Positions 10,401 through 20,144 of a stretch of DNA of 64,000 bases are shown piece by piece. This DNA is from Eutreptiella sp. 'Long Island Sound 2002'. Its lineage: Eukaryota > Euglenozoa > Euglenophyceae > Eutreptiales > Eutreptiaceae. The stretch is taken from positions 33,555,330 through 33,619,329 of the forward strand of contig OZ038392.1 of assembly GCA_964036045.1 (NCBI GenBank). Direction: 5' to 3'. A program made the position numbers and the translations under genes. The notes under the pieces are model-generated. The model saw only the letters and a list, made by a program, of their open reading frames with translations. It had not been told where the DNA came from and ran no database searches. Position 1 is the stretch's first letter, and each line of letters starts with the position of its first letter.

Positions 10401-12284
10401 GGTATGTTGGTGTTATCGTCACAATCCCGACTCCTGGGGTCTAACCCTATTGTCTGGCTGTGTGACCAGGAGCCTGTGAAGTCTTTTCAGAAGGGCCCAC
10501 CACCAGAAAAAGCGAAGCTAAAACGGTGGTGGACTTACCTGAGCCAGTTCAGGCTGACAGTGCATCATATCCCCGGGATTAAGAATGAACTGTCTGACTA
10601 TATATCGCGCAACAACTTCGATGCGCTTATTGGTGAGAGCTCTGAAGCGCTCGCCAAAGAGGCTTTCCAGCGTATGGATGTCCAGCTTGACCTGTCCATG
10701 CGCACTGCTGGAATCCTGGAGGGTTGGAGTCTAACCGACTATCAGTCAGAGTATGAAGAAATTCTCCAAACCCTCAGCACTGGTCTCGAACCCCGTGTCA
10801 TTGACGGGCACCAGTGGTATAAAAACAATCAGTACCTCTTCTACGAGGACCGAATTGTGGTGCCTGAGGCACGACTGGATGGGTGCCTACAGTGGTCCCA
10901 TCTCAGTTCTAGTCACACTGGAGCTAATCGCTCAGTGGACTTCTTCCGTGAGTGTTTCTACTCTAGTCTAACCCTGACTGAACTGAGGTCTCGTATGCAG
11001 ACCATTGTGGATGCTTGTGGCTGTCATGCCAGCAAGCAGAGCGACAGTAGGGATAGGGGCCTGATCTCCAGCTTACCCATACCGTATTGTGCTAACTCTC
11101 TTCTCTACGTGGATTACATCCACGGCCTACCACGCTTTGGCGGCTATGATAGTTGCCTCGTGGTCACCTGTGGTCTATCTCGCTTCACCCGTGTGTTCCC
11201 TTGCAATAAGAAAATCACAGGTGAGCAGACTGTAAAAATGTTGGTCGAACAATGGTTCGAACCCTATGGAGCACCTAAGCAGGTGCACTCTGATGAAGAT
11301 GTACGCATCCGCAGTGACACTGGGTGGTACAAACGAGTGCTAAATGCCCTCAACGTGGAGGTAACCACAGGTGTGCCCTATACTCACACGTCTAACCCTC
11401 TCTGTGAGAGACAGAACCGTGTGGTGGAGCAAAACTTAAGAATCCTGATGAAACAGGAGCGCACCAAGGACTGGGTACGCCTAGTGCCCTGGGCAGTTCT
11501 GTCCATGAACTCACAGCGGAGCTCTTCTACGGGTTTCACCCCCCACGAACTGTTCCATGGAGGACGACCTGCATGGTTCTTCAAAACCCCTTTCCCTGAG
11601 GACTTCAAGAGCCCTGTGGGAGATTGGCTGGAACACAAGCAGTCTCTGGCTAACCAGGCTGGTACTAACCTGAGGCACATTCGTGACCGTGAACAGAGCC
11701 GACGGAACCGCCTACGGCGACCTGCCAGCTTCAAGGTTGGTGACCTTGTTTTGGTACACCATTCACGCCTACCCTCCTGGCCACGTAACTGCCTACAGGA
11801 CCCTTACTTTGGACCCTATCGTATCATCAGGATAGATGGATCCAGGATCCATGTCAGGTGCAGTCCACGTCTAGGTGGTGAACTGCTGTGTGCACCTAAG
11901 CAGTTGAGGCACTATCACTCCCCTGACGACTTGTCTTGGGATGAGTGGCGCCTCAGCGACAGTGAGATTGAACGTATAGACGTAGAGAACGCTGCCAGTC
12001 CAGAGGAGGCAGACGAACTCGAAGAGATGACTGCCGATGAGATGGCAGTCGATGGTTACTACGTGGTTGCAGGTATTGCTCGCCACGAGTATAAACAGGG
12101 CTGGAAATTCCTTACCCTGTGGGATGGCTATGGGTTGTCTGAGGCGACCTGGGAACCTATGTCAGCCTTCATACAACCAGATGGGAGTATCAACCCCATC
12201 TTCCGCACTTACCTCGTTGAGAACAACGAGGGGCAGCTCCTAACCCGTGCTGAGACTATGTCCCAGCGTAAGAAGCGAAACTAA
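7473..12284 (+). CDS. pol: B2 Pol: protease, MT-like domain, RT, RNase H, integrase, chromodomain
   Basis: 1,603 residues, uninterrupted. Order: aspartic protease (DTGA at residues 30-33); a DIRS-MT-like domain (about 176-270); a long acidic linker; RT from about 570 (FGVANAPALFQ; active box HIDD at 749-752, where YxDD is usual); RNase H (TDAS near 899, STYDQELLA, LCDQEPV); integrase zinc-binding region (about 1143-1190); integrase core (VDYI near 1215, SDED near 1272, CERQ near 1313); GPY-type motif (YFGPYRI near 1446); chromodomain (about 1528-1572, ending EATWEPMSAF). The integrase zinc region reads CGCHASK where A elements read CPCRSCK, so the last zinc Cys is Ser (codon 11031-11033). Integrase after RNase H plus a chromodomain places it with chromovirus-like Ty3/gypsy elements. 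Confidence 0.93.
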   Translation: MRNRGGSEEEDLVFWILVKIGDQVFRAVLDTGATLSIVARRLLKTFRKTKTVAIRVGDGRTIHSLGGVDVTICLGDETVTQHCRVLDTDAFDIVIGTSFLRRNPQVKMLSLQRPYSLHCDFGSGLFSVPLELSGRKESGLRYAAKTNYRTENYQLACHVLENGLAALQVNLDEIQVELFASQQQHIMQLYCLKQMNNAFRFFWKAMGLAYANPAFSLLAKVLTKIAYEGGRVVMCTPDWGCSGEHAYWRRMLNLMTVGRVQLPNGPIYVPEDSDTAMQAPEWASFLSIIDGCLNPVPLCDLDQVLLKEVMAENRGLTLYDLKNRSPEHLSATLTGCESRDDYLEPAAVKEDADDQLSEIASTIPSVDPSCVDLKHSAFLAQLLLEEVDLESTSEPASSVGKPVLHMQPVHTSEPVARSSDALARPAANNMPLSEHDTQELRRLLYLKAEGIERQERLQYLRQTWKYSIWSEEDDESYTLPDPEIPLVYSLHYGQQCPPEWNDGTVPAETADRHKKKEHGKSNLHAEEDFLQKLESLNLDPRLKKLLITYEEVFGALPPPLSCKKLVQMDLKLKPEFENTRVRRRPYPAPQEQVEEIERQIQECIDAGFVEEYKHGDYPHHCSPCFLVAKPGSTALRLVVDYGEVNKKTQNHSGSIPNMENTLERIAKCRYKTKMDKRSGFWQVDLTAAAQELHAFITPKGRVFKWKVMPFGVANAPALFQELMNKILYILRRRPLVQELISRGAEMEAHIDDVSLGTNTKEDHVLLLREFFTVCQENHLRIKLEKCEFMKEEMEYLGFNVGYGWWKPAASKMQPLQDMQIRDDPKKGLHDVRSFVGACNFYRRHIHNFTYSSAPLTDLIKKTTPWRWTSREEECFQELKKKIASSNCLGVPRPEGEIVLITDASDVGGGGTIYQWRELNPAELTHCHYRTTGLNRDGSLKHDYPTSEWRLVPLGHWNWKWNQAPSNYSTYDQELLAGMLVLSSQSRLLGSNPIVWLCDQEPVKSFQKGPPPEKAKLKRWWTYLSQFRLTVHHIPGIKNELSDYISRNNFDALIGESSEALAKEAFQRMDVQLDLSMRTAGILEGWSLTDYQSEYEEILQTLSTGLEPRVIDGHQWYKNNQYLFYEDRIVVPEARLDGCLQWSHLSSSHTGANRSVDFFRECFYSSLTLTELRSRMQTIVDACGCHASKQSDSRDRGLISSLPIPYCANSLLYVDYIHGLPRFGGYDSCLVVTCGLSRFTRVFPCNKKITGEQTVKMLVEQWFEPYGAPKQVHSDEDVRIRSDTGWYKRVLNALNVEVTTGVPYTHTSNPLCERQNRVVEQNLRILMKQERTKDWVRLVPWAVLSMNSQRSSSTGFTPHELFHGGRPAWFFKTPFPEDFKSPVGDWLEHKQSLANQAGTNLRHIRDREQSRRNRLRRPASFKVGDLVLVHHSRLPSWPRNCLQDPYFGPYRIIRIDGSRIHVRCSPRLGGELLCAPKQLRHYHSPDDLSWDEWRLSDSEIERIDVENAASPEEADELEEMTADEMAVDGYYVVAGIARHEYKQGWKFLTLWDGYGLSEATWEPMSAFIQPDGSINPIFRTYLVENNEGQLLTRAETMSQRKKRN
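7998..8283 (+). other. DIRS-methyltransferase-like domain inside B2 Pol
   Basis: Residues 176-270 of Pol, between protease and RT. The signature is VELFAS, then YANPAFSLL with KVLTK, then MCTPDWG and a YWR segment. A3 has the same layout (VELFAS, YGNPRF, KVLTK, LCSPDWG, YWR). From memory of the families, this resembles the Dam-methylase-related domain of DIRS-type elements (pattern DLFAS...NPPF...K...vPdW...W). The NPPF/Y catalytic tetrapeptide is NPAF or NPRF here, so activity is doubtful. The assignment is inference from motif spacing. Confidence 0.5.
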
Positions 12285-13533
12285 TTGCCCTGTGTCAGTC
12301 TACTGACAGGTGCAGTGAGCACTCTTCTGCAGACGTGCCTGTGTATGGGTGTAAGAGCAGTTGTCACAGTTGCCCCGCATTGCATCGCAGGACAGGACCG
12401 TTAGCCCCCCGTGACAACCAATCCCTGGCCGAAGGCCATTGGTTTCTCACAGACTACTGCTTACTGAGCACTGCACTGACCCTGTCCGTGCCCTGCAGAC
12501 CCATGCCTATGGTTTCCAGCGTGAGCCTGGTGGCCGCTTATCAAGATTGCGGCCACCCAGCGAGTGTTTGCCTTGTTGACCATGTGTTGCATGGGTACTG
12601 CCCTAATGTAATGACCTTGTTGAGCCAACGAAGAACGGTGGCTTACTACTCAAGGGGGAATGACAAGCAAGGTGTTATGAGGCAAGGTGTGTCTTCCCTC
12701 CTTGGGGACAAGCGAGCCCACAGTTAGGACCCCTGACTGGTCCAGACCCATGGGGTTCTACCCTTCCTTACAGGGTTTACCATACCCCTAAGTGTGCTAC
12801 GTATGTCTGTATGTGTCTCACTTCTCTCCCCAGCGTGGCTCCCGGAGACCGGGCTTCGCTGACGTCGGACCCAAGGTCCTAATCAGGTACTATTACCACT
12901 CCTATGGCGCCCAATTTCTGTGCTGGCGCCTATCCTTGGGGTAAGACGGCAAAAGCCCTACCTACTAAGAAGGGAGGGGTGGCCAAGTGTGCTAAGGGCA
13001 TACAAAACGCCCATTTTTGCTACAGGCCAAAAGCTAACGCACTCCCCTGCCCACGAGGAAAAGCACGCGGGACAGGAGACACCACTACACTACACTCACT
13101 AACGCCAGCACCGGCCTTCGAAGGCTGGGTGAGCACTCATCACTTGCACTCACCTCCTGCCAGGCCTGCTGACCCTAACCCCTACACACGCTACTGGGTG
13201 CTGCTGTCGAAGTTCACGCAGGCCCTAATGGCCCTCCTGTGAAGAAGACAAGAGAACACAGCGCTCCTAAGCAGCTGTGGCCTAACAGGGGACGCCACAA
13301 CGTGTTTCCCCTGCTAGGGCTTGGAGGGAAGGGGTGCTCTCGTTGCGTGCACAGCGCAGATGTCGTTGAGGTCGAACTGCCCTCGCCAGTACTGGCTGAG
13401 GCACAGTGATTTGATTTGTGATCAGCGCCCCTGTTTGGCCCGGGCAGAAAATGGTAGCCGCCGAAGGCAGCTGCTGCGTGCACCAATCACCCTTAACCTC
13501 TCCCACCTGTACAAAAGAGGCAAATGAAGGGGC

Positions 13534-13692
13534 GTTTGCGACGGAGGAACCAAGCCACACTCCAGGTATTATACCCTTCTCAGTGTGACCTATAATACAC
13601 TGTTCGCAAACACGCTGAAGATTCAGCTACCCCTGTCAAGCAAGCAAGCTTTAAGAAACTCCTCGGGTTCTCTTAAAGAACGTACCGAGGAG
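13534..13692 (+). other. Predicted RNA structure in B2 3' region
   Basis: The counterpart of 3342-3500. The outer stem is GTTTGCGA (13534-13541) with TCGCAAAC (13604-13611). The terminal G-C pair of family A is an A-T pair here, a compensatory change. The inner GTATTATA/TATAATAC stem is unchanged. The 13659-13692 hairpin is fully paired (CTCCTCGG/CCGAGGAG, then GTTCT/AGAAC around CTTAA), whereas family A has one mismatch. Confidence 0.65.
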
Positions 13693-14675
13693 CCTCTGGG
13701 TAACCTAAACAAGGTTTACCGTGCGCAATTCGCGTGGCCTACCCTTTAATGCATCATGTGCACGCAGGGAAGGGAGGCTGAACCACTGACTCAACCAGGA
13801 GGTGAGCTCCTCCTGGGCTAACCTACCTTACTCACCATGCATCGTGTGAATGCCGCATTGAAACGAACACAAAACAAACCTAAGCGTTTTAAGCAACTCA
13901 ACTTTAACGCCACGGCCGCACACGAACAAACGCTTTGACATGTGAAGAAGAAAACAAGGGTGAATTTCGGATACAGGTAAAGCGTCACAGCGTGTGGATG
14001 CCTCGATTAGGCACATGCATCGCGAGCACATCGCATATTCTAACCCTACGTGCGCGCTGCGCGCTCCATTCGCATCACATACCTTTCATTCCTGCTTTTA
14101 CCTGTGCAGAGCACGAGAGAAGAACACCCGACCCCCCAACGAGCACAGCGTTGACAACCCTAACGTTTTGACGAAACAACCAACACGAACGCAATGCGTG
14201 AGTGTGAGGTGACACAGACATACCTGAAAGACGGGTTGTTGAACTGCTCTTTGGTGTGGGCTGAATTTGAATGCTTGACTCTGAAGTTTATAAAAATTTT
14301 GATGCAACTGTGCAAAAATTTCCTTTAGAACTTTCAAAAACTACGGCTCATACCTTCTTTTCCAAAAGCCGTTTACGCTTGCGCAACCCTTTCTTGGAGT
14401 CCGCTTCCTTTGCGCTTGTCTGCGACTTTGAGTTATGTGTAAAAATGACGATTTCCCGCGTGGTTTCGTTGATTTTTAACGATTTCACTTGCTAAATCGC
14501 AACCCCTTCCGCTAAACCGCAGGAATCACTCCCTGCTGGTTCCATTTTCTATTTTTTCCAGCTCCTGGGGGTTTGTGTCCTCCATTAGGAGTATTGCTCC
14601 GCCCTGGCCCTTGGTCAGGACGTATACTAAAACGCTGTTTATACGGCGATGGCCGTCCGCATTAGAGCGTTCGAC

Positions 14676-14742
14676 TGTACCCTAGTGGGCAGACATATGT
14701 GCTCCAAGGAGGGAGTCCTGGGTTCAATTCCCACTGCCCCCA
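14676..14742 (+). other. tRNA-like Pol III box pair in B2 3' region
   Basis: CCCTAGTGGGCAG is followed about 35 nt later by GGGAGTCCTGGGTTCAATTCC, whose GGTTCAATTCC (14721-14731) fits the tRNA T-loop/B-box consensus. The spacing suits a type 2 Pol III promoter. I cannot fold a full cloverleaf, so this is not called a tRNA gene. Confidence 0.4.
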
Positions 14743-14976
14743 AACTTTTTCCAAAAGTTTTCGCCGCACGCCGGCGACTTTTGAGGAATGCCCCTTAGAA
14801 GGGACATCATTCACGGTACATTACACTGTTTTTCAAGGGTCCCTACAGTGTGATAGGCTTCTATGAAGTGATGAGGATGTTTTTGGTGAGTTTAATGCAT
14901 TTTTTGAGGTAATTTTGGGAATATTTGAGCCTTTTTCCTTGGTCCTACTGGCTTCATGAACTAGTACTCCAGGGGG

Positions 14977-15688
14977 GAGTAAGAAAAAGTCACTGCCATG
15001 TCTTTCTTGGAGGGCTTGATCCAGGCTAAGCCCCCCTTAAAACCCTTTGTTGATGCTAAGACAAACTTAAGTGTTTTTATCTCTCTTTTGTTGCCTAAAG
15101 TACACTTTCTGAAAGTAACTAGGGTTGTGACCCTAGCCCCCCCATGAAGTTCACCCCTACCACTCAACTGAGCGGAGGTACCTTCCTTCATGGAGGACAT
15201 ACCAAAATAAATCAGGCATTTCATGCTTGTTGGCCTTGGAGGTTAAGCCTAAGTGGTCTCCCACCCCAAGACCCCTATACTCAATTGTTTCTACCACTTA
15301 TTGTGGTCCTACTTTGTAACTGTTTCTGAATTCAGTTGCTTGGCCAAGTCATTTTCTGTGTGGTCATGACATCTATGCCCCTCAGTCCTAACCAGCACCA
15401 TTTCACCCAAAAGAGTGCACATAAAGTGCCTAAAGCAACCTCTGAGGCTAGAGTTTGACCAATTTTCATATAAAACCTTTTGTATTATCCATTTGTGATT
15501 GAATCTATGTGCATAAACCTGCTTTGTCTATCTGCAGCCCTTCTGTGTTACACTGGATTCCAAAACCAATCATTGATTCGATCCACATTCGGTCCTTGCT
15601 GTACTTGCTGCTTTGGTTTGGGGTTTTCAACTACAAAACCTGGAGGAATACATCAAAAGACCTAGGGCATAATTCAAGGACATCTTTC
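14977..15688 (+). repeat. B2 3' LTR
   Basis: 712 bp, same length as the 5' copy, about ten differences by eye. It begins after the polypurine tract and ends CATCTTTC, followed by the A1 sequence TTGGAGGGA that also precedes the 5' LTR. Confidence 0.9.
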
Positions 15689-15960
15689 TTGGAGGGATGC
15701 ATATGCACATGTTTTGGCATGCTCCCATACTAACCCAACCAAGCCAGAGGAGCCCCCGCAGCGCCATGAGCGCTGAGTCTTCTGTAGGATATGTTACAAA
15801 CAGAGCAGCAAAAGAGCGCCAGCCATGGTGAGCGCCCATTTTTCAGTGTGAGGGAAACTATAGGTATTTTAAAGTAGATGTGGAAACCAAGGAAAGGCCA
15901 AGAAAAATTCCCTTTTTCCTAAAATGCGACAGTGGTGGCCACCACAGCACAAGGGGGGAG
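15689..15960 (+). other. A1 3' noncoding region (right part) and polypurine tract
   Basis: Continues the A1 sequence broken at 4514 and matches the reverse strand of A3 at about 42525-42800. It ends with CACAAGGGGGGAG just before the LTR, a polypurine tract for plus-strand priming. Confidence 0.85.
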
Positions 15961-16745
15961 TAAGAAAAAGTGCTTTTCCATTGCTTTGAGGCATATTCTA
16001 GTTGTATTAGAGATGCACTGAGCATCCATGCATTTTTATCTTAGTATTGGTCCCACCAAAACTGGTGATAACACATTTTGACCTATGGAACCAAACACCT
16101 AATCAGGATATGGAGTGGACCCCTTAATCCCATTTCAATCAGAAGTAAAACATCTTTTCATGAGTTGACTGAGCACTGACATACCTAAGGTAGAGCCTAT
16201 GAATTTATCTATGTTTTTCCATGAATACTTATCTGCCCTAGTGGTATGCACCCTAGGGGGCTAGGCACCTCTTTTTGAGAGGTCCTGGGTTCAATTCCTG
16301 GTCAGCCTAGCTAAGTAGGAAGATCCCATGTGACATGGCAGTGACCTCATCGCCACATGCCCTGCCACCTCAGCACATATGGGACCCAAAACAAAGAGTG
16401 CACATCTCCTGAGATGGCACTATGGAGAGAGAGTGACCATGGGGCAGTTTTCTAACTCTTTTCCCAAAACATTTCAGCTATCTTTGTAAATATGCATTCA
16501 TTTGTGACCTGAGTTGCAGTTACTGTGAATATCCAATCATCTTTCACTGTTTACACTGCAGCCCTTCATGCTTTGATCCTGATCTTCTCCTCTTTGCACA
16601 CTTCTGGCTTGGGTTATCCTGGATTGACTTTATTTCTGCAAAACAAAGGTTTTCATCTACCAAAACAAGCAGCAGGAAACCCTACACCTACAGCAAGCAG
16701 CAGGAGAAGCAAAAACACAGTGCTGAAAACACTATAAACTTTTCT
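15961..16745 (+). repeat. A1 3' LTR
   Basis: About 785 bp, matching both A3 LTRs (784 bp each). It begins TAAGAAAAAGTGC and ends AAACTTTTCT. It contains a 73-nt tRNA-like stretch at 16236-16308. B4 gag sequence (reverse strand) begins at 16746. Confidence 0.9.
16236..16308 (+). other. tRNA-like segment within family A LTR
   Basis: A tRNA-sized stretch from CCCTAGTGG to GTCAGCC with a T-arm-like CTGGGTTCAATTCCTGG (B-box GGTTCAATTCC at 16288-16298) and a hairpin CACCTCTTTTTGAGAGGT. It is repeated on the minus strand in both A3 LTRs (42178-42250 and 52762-52834). It could be an internal Pol III promoter or a captured tRNA-derived SINE; a standard cloverleaf is not clear. Confidence 0.45.
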
Positions 16746-17516
16746 ACACTTGATCTTTTGAGATCATCAGCCAACGTGCTCAATCTGGGTGAAGGTGAGA
16801 GTAGTGCTGGCTTGGGTAAGGGTTCGGTGATACCCAATTTTGCCTTGACACCCTCTGACAGAGCTGTCACATCCGGGTCTTCAAATCCGGATAAAAGTTT
16901 GGCCAAAAGTTCGGCCGTGCGATCCAGAGCCCCATAGGTGGGTTCTGGATGAAGAGGATCCAGACTCTTTTCAGGAGCCCTTGAAGTTGTCAGCAGGTCC
17001 GGATGCCATGCTCTCGGGTGCTCGTATACTCTTGGTCGTCTCGGTAGTGATACTGTGTCCGCCATGTCTGTAGATGGCCCCTAATAAAGGAAGGAACCCA
17101 TCTCAGTTTGAGGCGGAGACCCGAGAGCATCAAGACGTACTTCTCCATCTTCCCCTACGGTGGACTTGTGGTACTCCTCGTGGAGCATAAACTCGTCCAT
17201 CCTCCTTCGTAGGTCCTCTTGTTCTTCAGGACCACCTCCAAGAACAGTAGAAGAAGAGGCCGGACAGGCCGACCGGGCGATGGAGGCTTCGACTCGCCTG
17301 CGGAGCCTTTGCAGGCTGTCCTCACCATGGGCCGCTAAGGTCTCCATGGATTATTCTGGGCGGATCTTGATTCGCCCTTCTGTGCTCTGGATCTTCCTGA
17401 GACCCAGATGCTACTCTGAGTGGCGGTTCACTCTTTGGGTGGGCTACACTGCCAAGTTGTACTTGTACACTTGTGATCGGCCAGCATCTGGAGGACAGTT
17501 CATTGGACATGTTCAA
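16746..17516 (-). pseudogene. B4 gag N-terminal fragment, truncated by A1
   Basis: Three overlapping reading-frame pieces on the minus strand (17516-17322, 17347-17081, 17065-16746) match the B2 Gag N-terminus in order. Examples are QVQLGSVAHP for QVQMGSMAHP, MDEFMLHEEYHKS for MDEYIMHEEYYKS, and EDPDVTALSEGVKAKLGI for EDPDVTALSEAIKAKLGI. Frameshifts separate the pieces. The match ends at 16746 in the stretch DDLKRSS, exactly at the A1 LTR, so A1 inserted here. The remainder of B4 should lie beyond the left window edge. Confidence 0.88.
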
Positions 17517-17594
17517 TGTATTTTTCGGTGTGCTTTTCTTGCGCTTCTGCTCAGAGTCGGTTCGAAAGGTAGTCAGGGTTTGCCTCTGCTACCG

Positions 17595-18297
17595 GAAAGA
17601 TGTACTTGATTAGTGCCCTAGATATTTTGATGAAATCCTGCAGGTTTTTGATGTGGAAATCCCAAAACCAAAGCAGCAAGTAGAGCAGGAACAGGATGTG
17701 GATCGAATCAATGAACAGTTTGAAATCCAGTGTAACACAGAAGGGCTGCAGATAGACAAAGCAGGTATAAATACAAAGATTCAATCACAAAAGGATAAAA
17801 CAAATGATTTTTATATGAAAACTAGCATGACTCCTGCTTCCCAATTAGCCTCAAGCACTTCATGTGCACTCTTTTGGATGAAATGGAGTTGGTTAGGAAT
17901 GTGGGGCAAAGGAGTTAGGCCAGACACAGATTATGACTTGGCCAAGCAACTGAATTCAGAAACAGTTAAAAAGTAGAACCACAATAAGTAGATTGAGTAT
18001 AGGGGTCTTGGGGTGGGAGACCACTAGGCTTAACCTCCAAGGCCTAAGGCATGAAATGCTTATTTTATTTCCGTACATCCTCCATGAAGGAAGATACCTC
18101 CGCTCAAATGAGTGGTAGGGGTGAACTTCATGGGGGGCTAGAGTTATAACCCTACTTACCTTGAGAAAGTGTACTTAGAGCTTCAAAAGAGGGATAACAA
18201 TACTTAAGTAAGTCTTAGCATCAACAAAAGGGTTTTAAGGAGGGCTTGGCTTGGATCAAGCCCTCCAAGAAAGACATGGCAGTGACTTTTTCTTACT
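17595..18297 (-). repeat. B4 5' LTR (family B)
   Basis: About 703 bp on the minus strand, recognisably the same LTR as 4515-5226 but clearly more diverged. It starts (sense) AAGTAAGAAAAAGTC at the right and ends CATCTTTC, followed by CGGTAGCAGAGGC, a primer-binding-like site. The unique flank ACAATTTTGACGCG begins just right of it. Confidence 0.88.
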
Positions 18298-20144
18298 TAG
18301 AACAATTTTGACGCGTATTGGTACGCCCTTGGATCTTGGGTACTGAATTCTGCCTAATGGTGAAGAGCTTGAGGTCTTTGAAACCAATTTTTATACTCTT
18401 TTTTGAGGCATATGGAGCACTCATTTTGGAGGCTATGGGAGCACTCTTTAGGAGACATTAGAAGAGCAAGTAGGCACAAGAGATTCCGTAATACCACGCA
18501 AATACAAATTGTTCTAGGAGCTTTGCTCGCCCCATGACACCATCTGGTGTCCTGAAAGAGGAGGAGAGAGCAAACAAGGCAATAACTTAGGTTAATACAC
18601 ATGTAAACATACCTAAGTACCAAACCATGTTCTAAGGTTAGATTTTTAGGAAAAATCACAGTAAATCAGGGCACCACAGGCCCTGTGACCTGAGATTCAG
18701 TTCGTCAACGATTGTCGTGGACAAGAAATGTGCTGTGGTCAACATGTCTAAGTCAGTTCTGGGTCAAACCAAGGTCAAACAGGTCAAACAATGTCATGAA
18801 CATGTTGAAAACATGGTTAAAACTTGAAACATGGGTCTCCCCCCATGCGCCGCCTAGAGACCTTAGGGCATTCTGGCGCCATATGATATTTTTTCTGAAA
18901 ACCTATGGACTTATACTTAATATCCCCCATAGGGGAGGGAACGGCCGTCGCAACAGGCCGTCTGTGGAAAATTGGCAACATAGTGCATTTTCATGACAAA
19001 TGCATTAAAATACACTCAAAATCCATCATAATTCATTAAAAATTGATATAAAAACAGCTTTTCGGGAGCTTTTACGCACATTCACGACATTTTCCGTCAA
19101 GAAAATAATGTCGTAAAAATGACGGCGCCGAGTGGCGCCCGCTGCCGCGCCGTTGGTTCTAATTACTTTGAAGGTTCAATGAACCTTCAAATGTTTTAAA
19201 AACTTCAAAAACATTAAAAAATTGACTAAAATAGCTATTTTCAGGCCAAGCTGGAGCTATTTGCTGATACTACAGACTAGTTGACATCTGCACGGGAGTG
19301 TCAGTGTACTCCTGGAGCTTTCCTGGCCTCCATGGAGATACTTTTACCTATAAAAATGAACTTGCATATGAGCACATGGCCACATATGCATCAGTATGCT
19401 TCAATGTCACACAATTAGAAGAACATTGCACCGCAGATCTATGGGTCGGGTGCGTCACTCGGTCTTGAAAGTGGATGAAGGAGCCCAATAGGGACTAGCT
19501 ATCACATTCAGATTGTGTTACATTGGTTCATTGCCCATGTTGTGTTTGAAAAGACAATCAACGAAAACACTTTTTTACATTCTTCACCCTCCTTTTCTAT
19601 TAGAAATTACATTTTACAATTTCCATTCTTGTGTTTTGTCGTTGTACACGTATATTTTAAGTTTTAATGCTTGGCCTTCGTTGTTTTCTTGCAGATCACT
19701 TTCGACACTAGTAAGTTGGACCAAGGAACAACCACCTACAGCGCCCTCGATAGAAAATATTCTTTTTCCCGCTGAAGCAATAATTGAATCGTTCGTTCCC
19801 AGCTCGTCGGCTTTGAATCTGCTAAAATATTCCAAAACCTCCCTCGCTGTAAGGCGGGGGTATCTTACCGAGGTGCTAGCGCGACCGAATCTAAAGGACT
19901 GCCACTGCCACTGCCACTGCTGGGGCTGGTGATGGATGGTGACCTCAAATACGAAGTGGTGGCACACAATATGCAGCATTCGACAAATGTTCTGTGCTAA
20001 AATTCCAACATCAGGAGTTGCGTTGCAAAGGCAGACTGCACCATTTTATTCCGCACGAGTATCCTCTTTGCTCGCCACGCTTGCGTGGATTCAAAGGCAC
20101 GATTTGAGGCAACACTCTGAGCAGATTGTTACCTCAAATGCAAT
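18298..20144. other. Host flank without a recognisable gene
   Basis: No gene recognised. AT-rich stretches and a local inverted repeat GGCGCCgagtGGCGCC (about 19124-19139) are visible. A splice-acceptor-like TTGTTTTCTTGCAG at about 19682-19695 precedes a short open frame. The minus-strand ORF 19614-19979 is open for 121 codons, but I see no family resemblance in either. Confidence 0.4.

Larger units (their letters stand above)
12285..14976 (+). other. B2 3' noncoding region
   Basis: 2.7 kb with no credible gene. It shares blocks with the family A 3' region: GCGCCCAATTTCTGTGCTGG (12908-12927; compare 2697-2716) and the long conserved module at about 13240-13750. A tRNA-like segment lies at 14676-14742. 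The polypurine tract AGGGGGG (14971-14977) abuts the 3' LTR. Confidence 0.8.
4515..15688 (+). mobile_element. Family B Ty3/gypsy chromodomain retrotransposon B2, coding-complete
   Basis: An 11,174-bp element with two 712-bp LTRs (4515-5226 and 14977-15688). I count about ten substitutions between them by eye, so insertion is fairly recent. A primer-binding-like site follows the 5' LTR and a polypurine tract precedes the 3' LTR. gag (5309-7483) and pol (7473-12284) have no internal stops. The flanks TTGGAGGGA (4506-4514) and TTGGAGGGA (15689-15697) are identical. The uninterrupted target is visible in A3 near 42790-42815. The element sits within the 3' noncoding region of A1 in the same orientation. 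Confidence 0.93.
1..16745 (+). mobile_element. Family A Ty3/gypsy retrotransposon A1, left end outside window, interrupted by B2
   Basis: A1 occupies 1-4514 and 15689-16745; everything between is the younger element B2. Visible parts in order are the end of RT through chromodomain (1-2527), about 2.26 kb of 3' noncoding sequence split by B2, a polypurine tract (15951-15960) and the 3' LTR (15961-16745). The sequence is a close match to the reverse complement of A3 (41741-53108), which gives the uninterrupted order. A1 is itself inserted in the gag of B4: B4 gag sequence resumes at 16746. Its 5' LTR, gag and most of pol should lie left of the window. It is inactive, with a nonsense codon and a 19-bp deletion in pol. 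Confidence 0.9.

Noticed and set aside
19513-19979. Opposed ORFs of 139 and 121 codons with a nearby acceptor-like site
   Set aside because: No donor partner, no homologous pattern and both strands open; left as unassigned host DNA.
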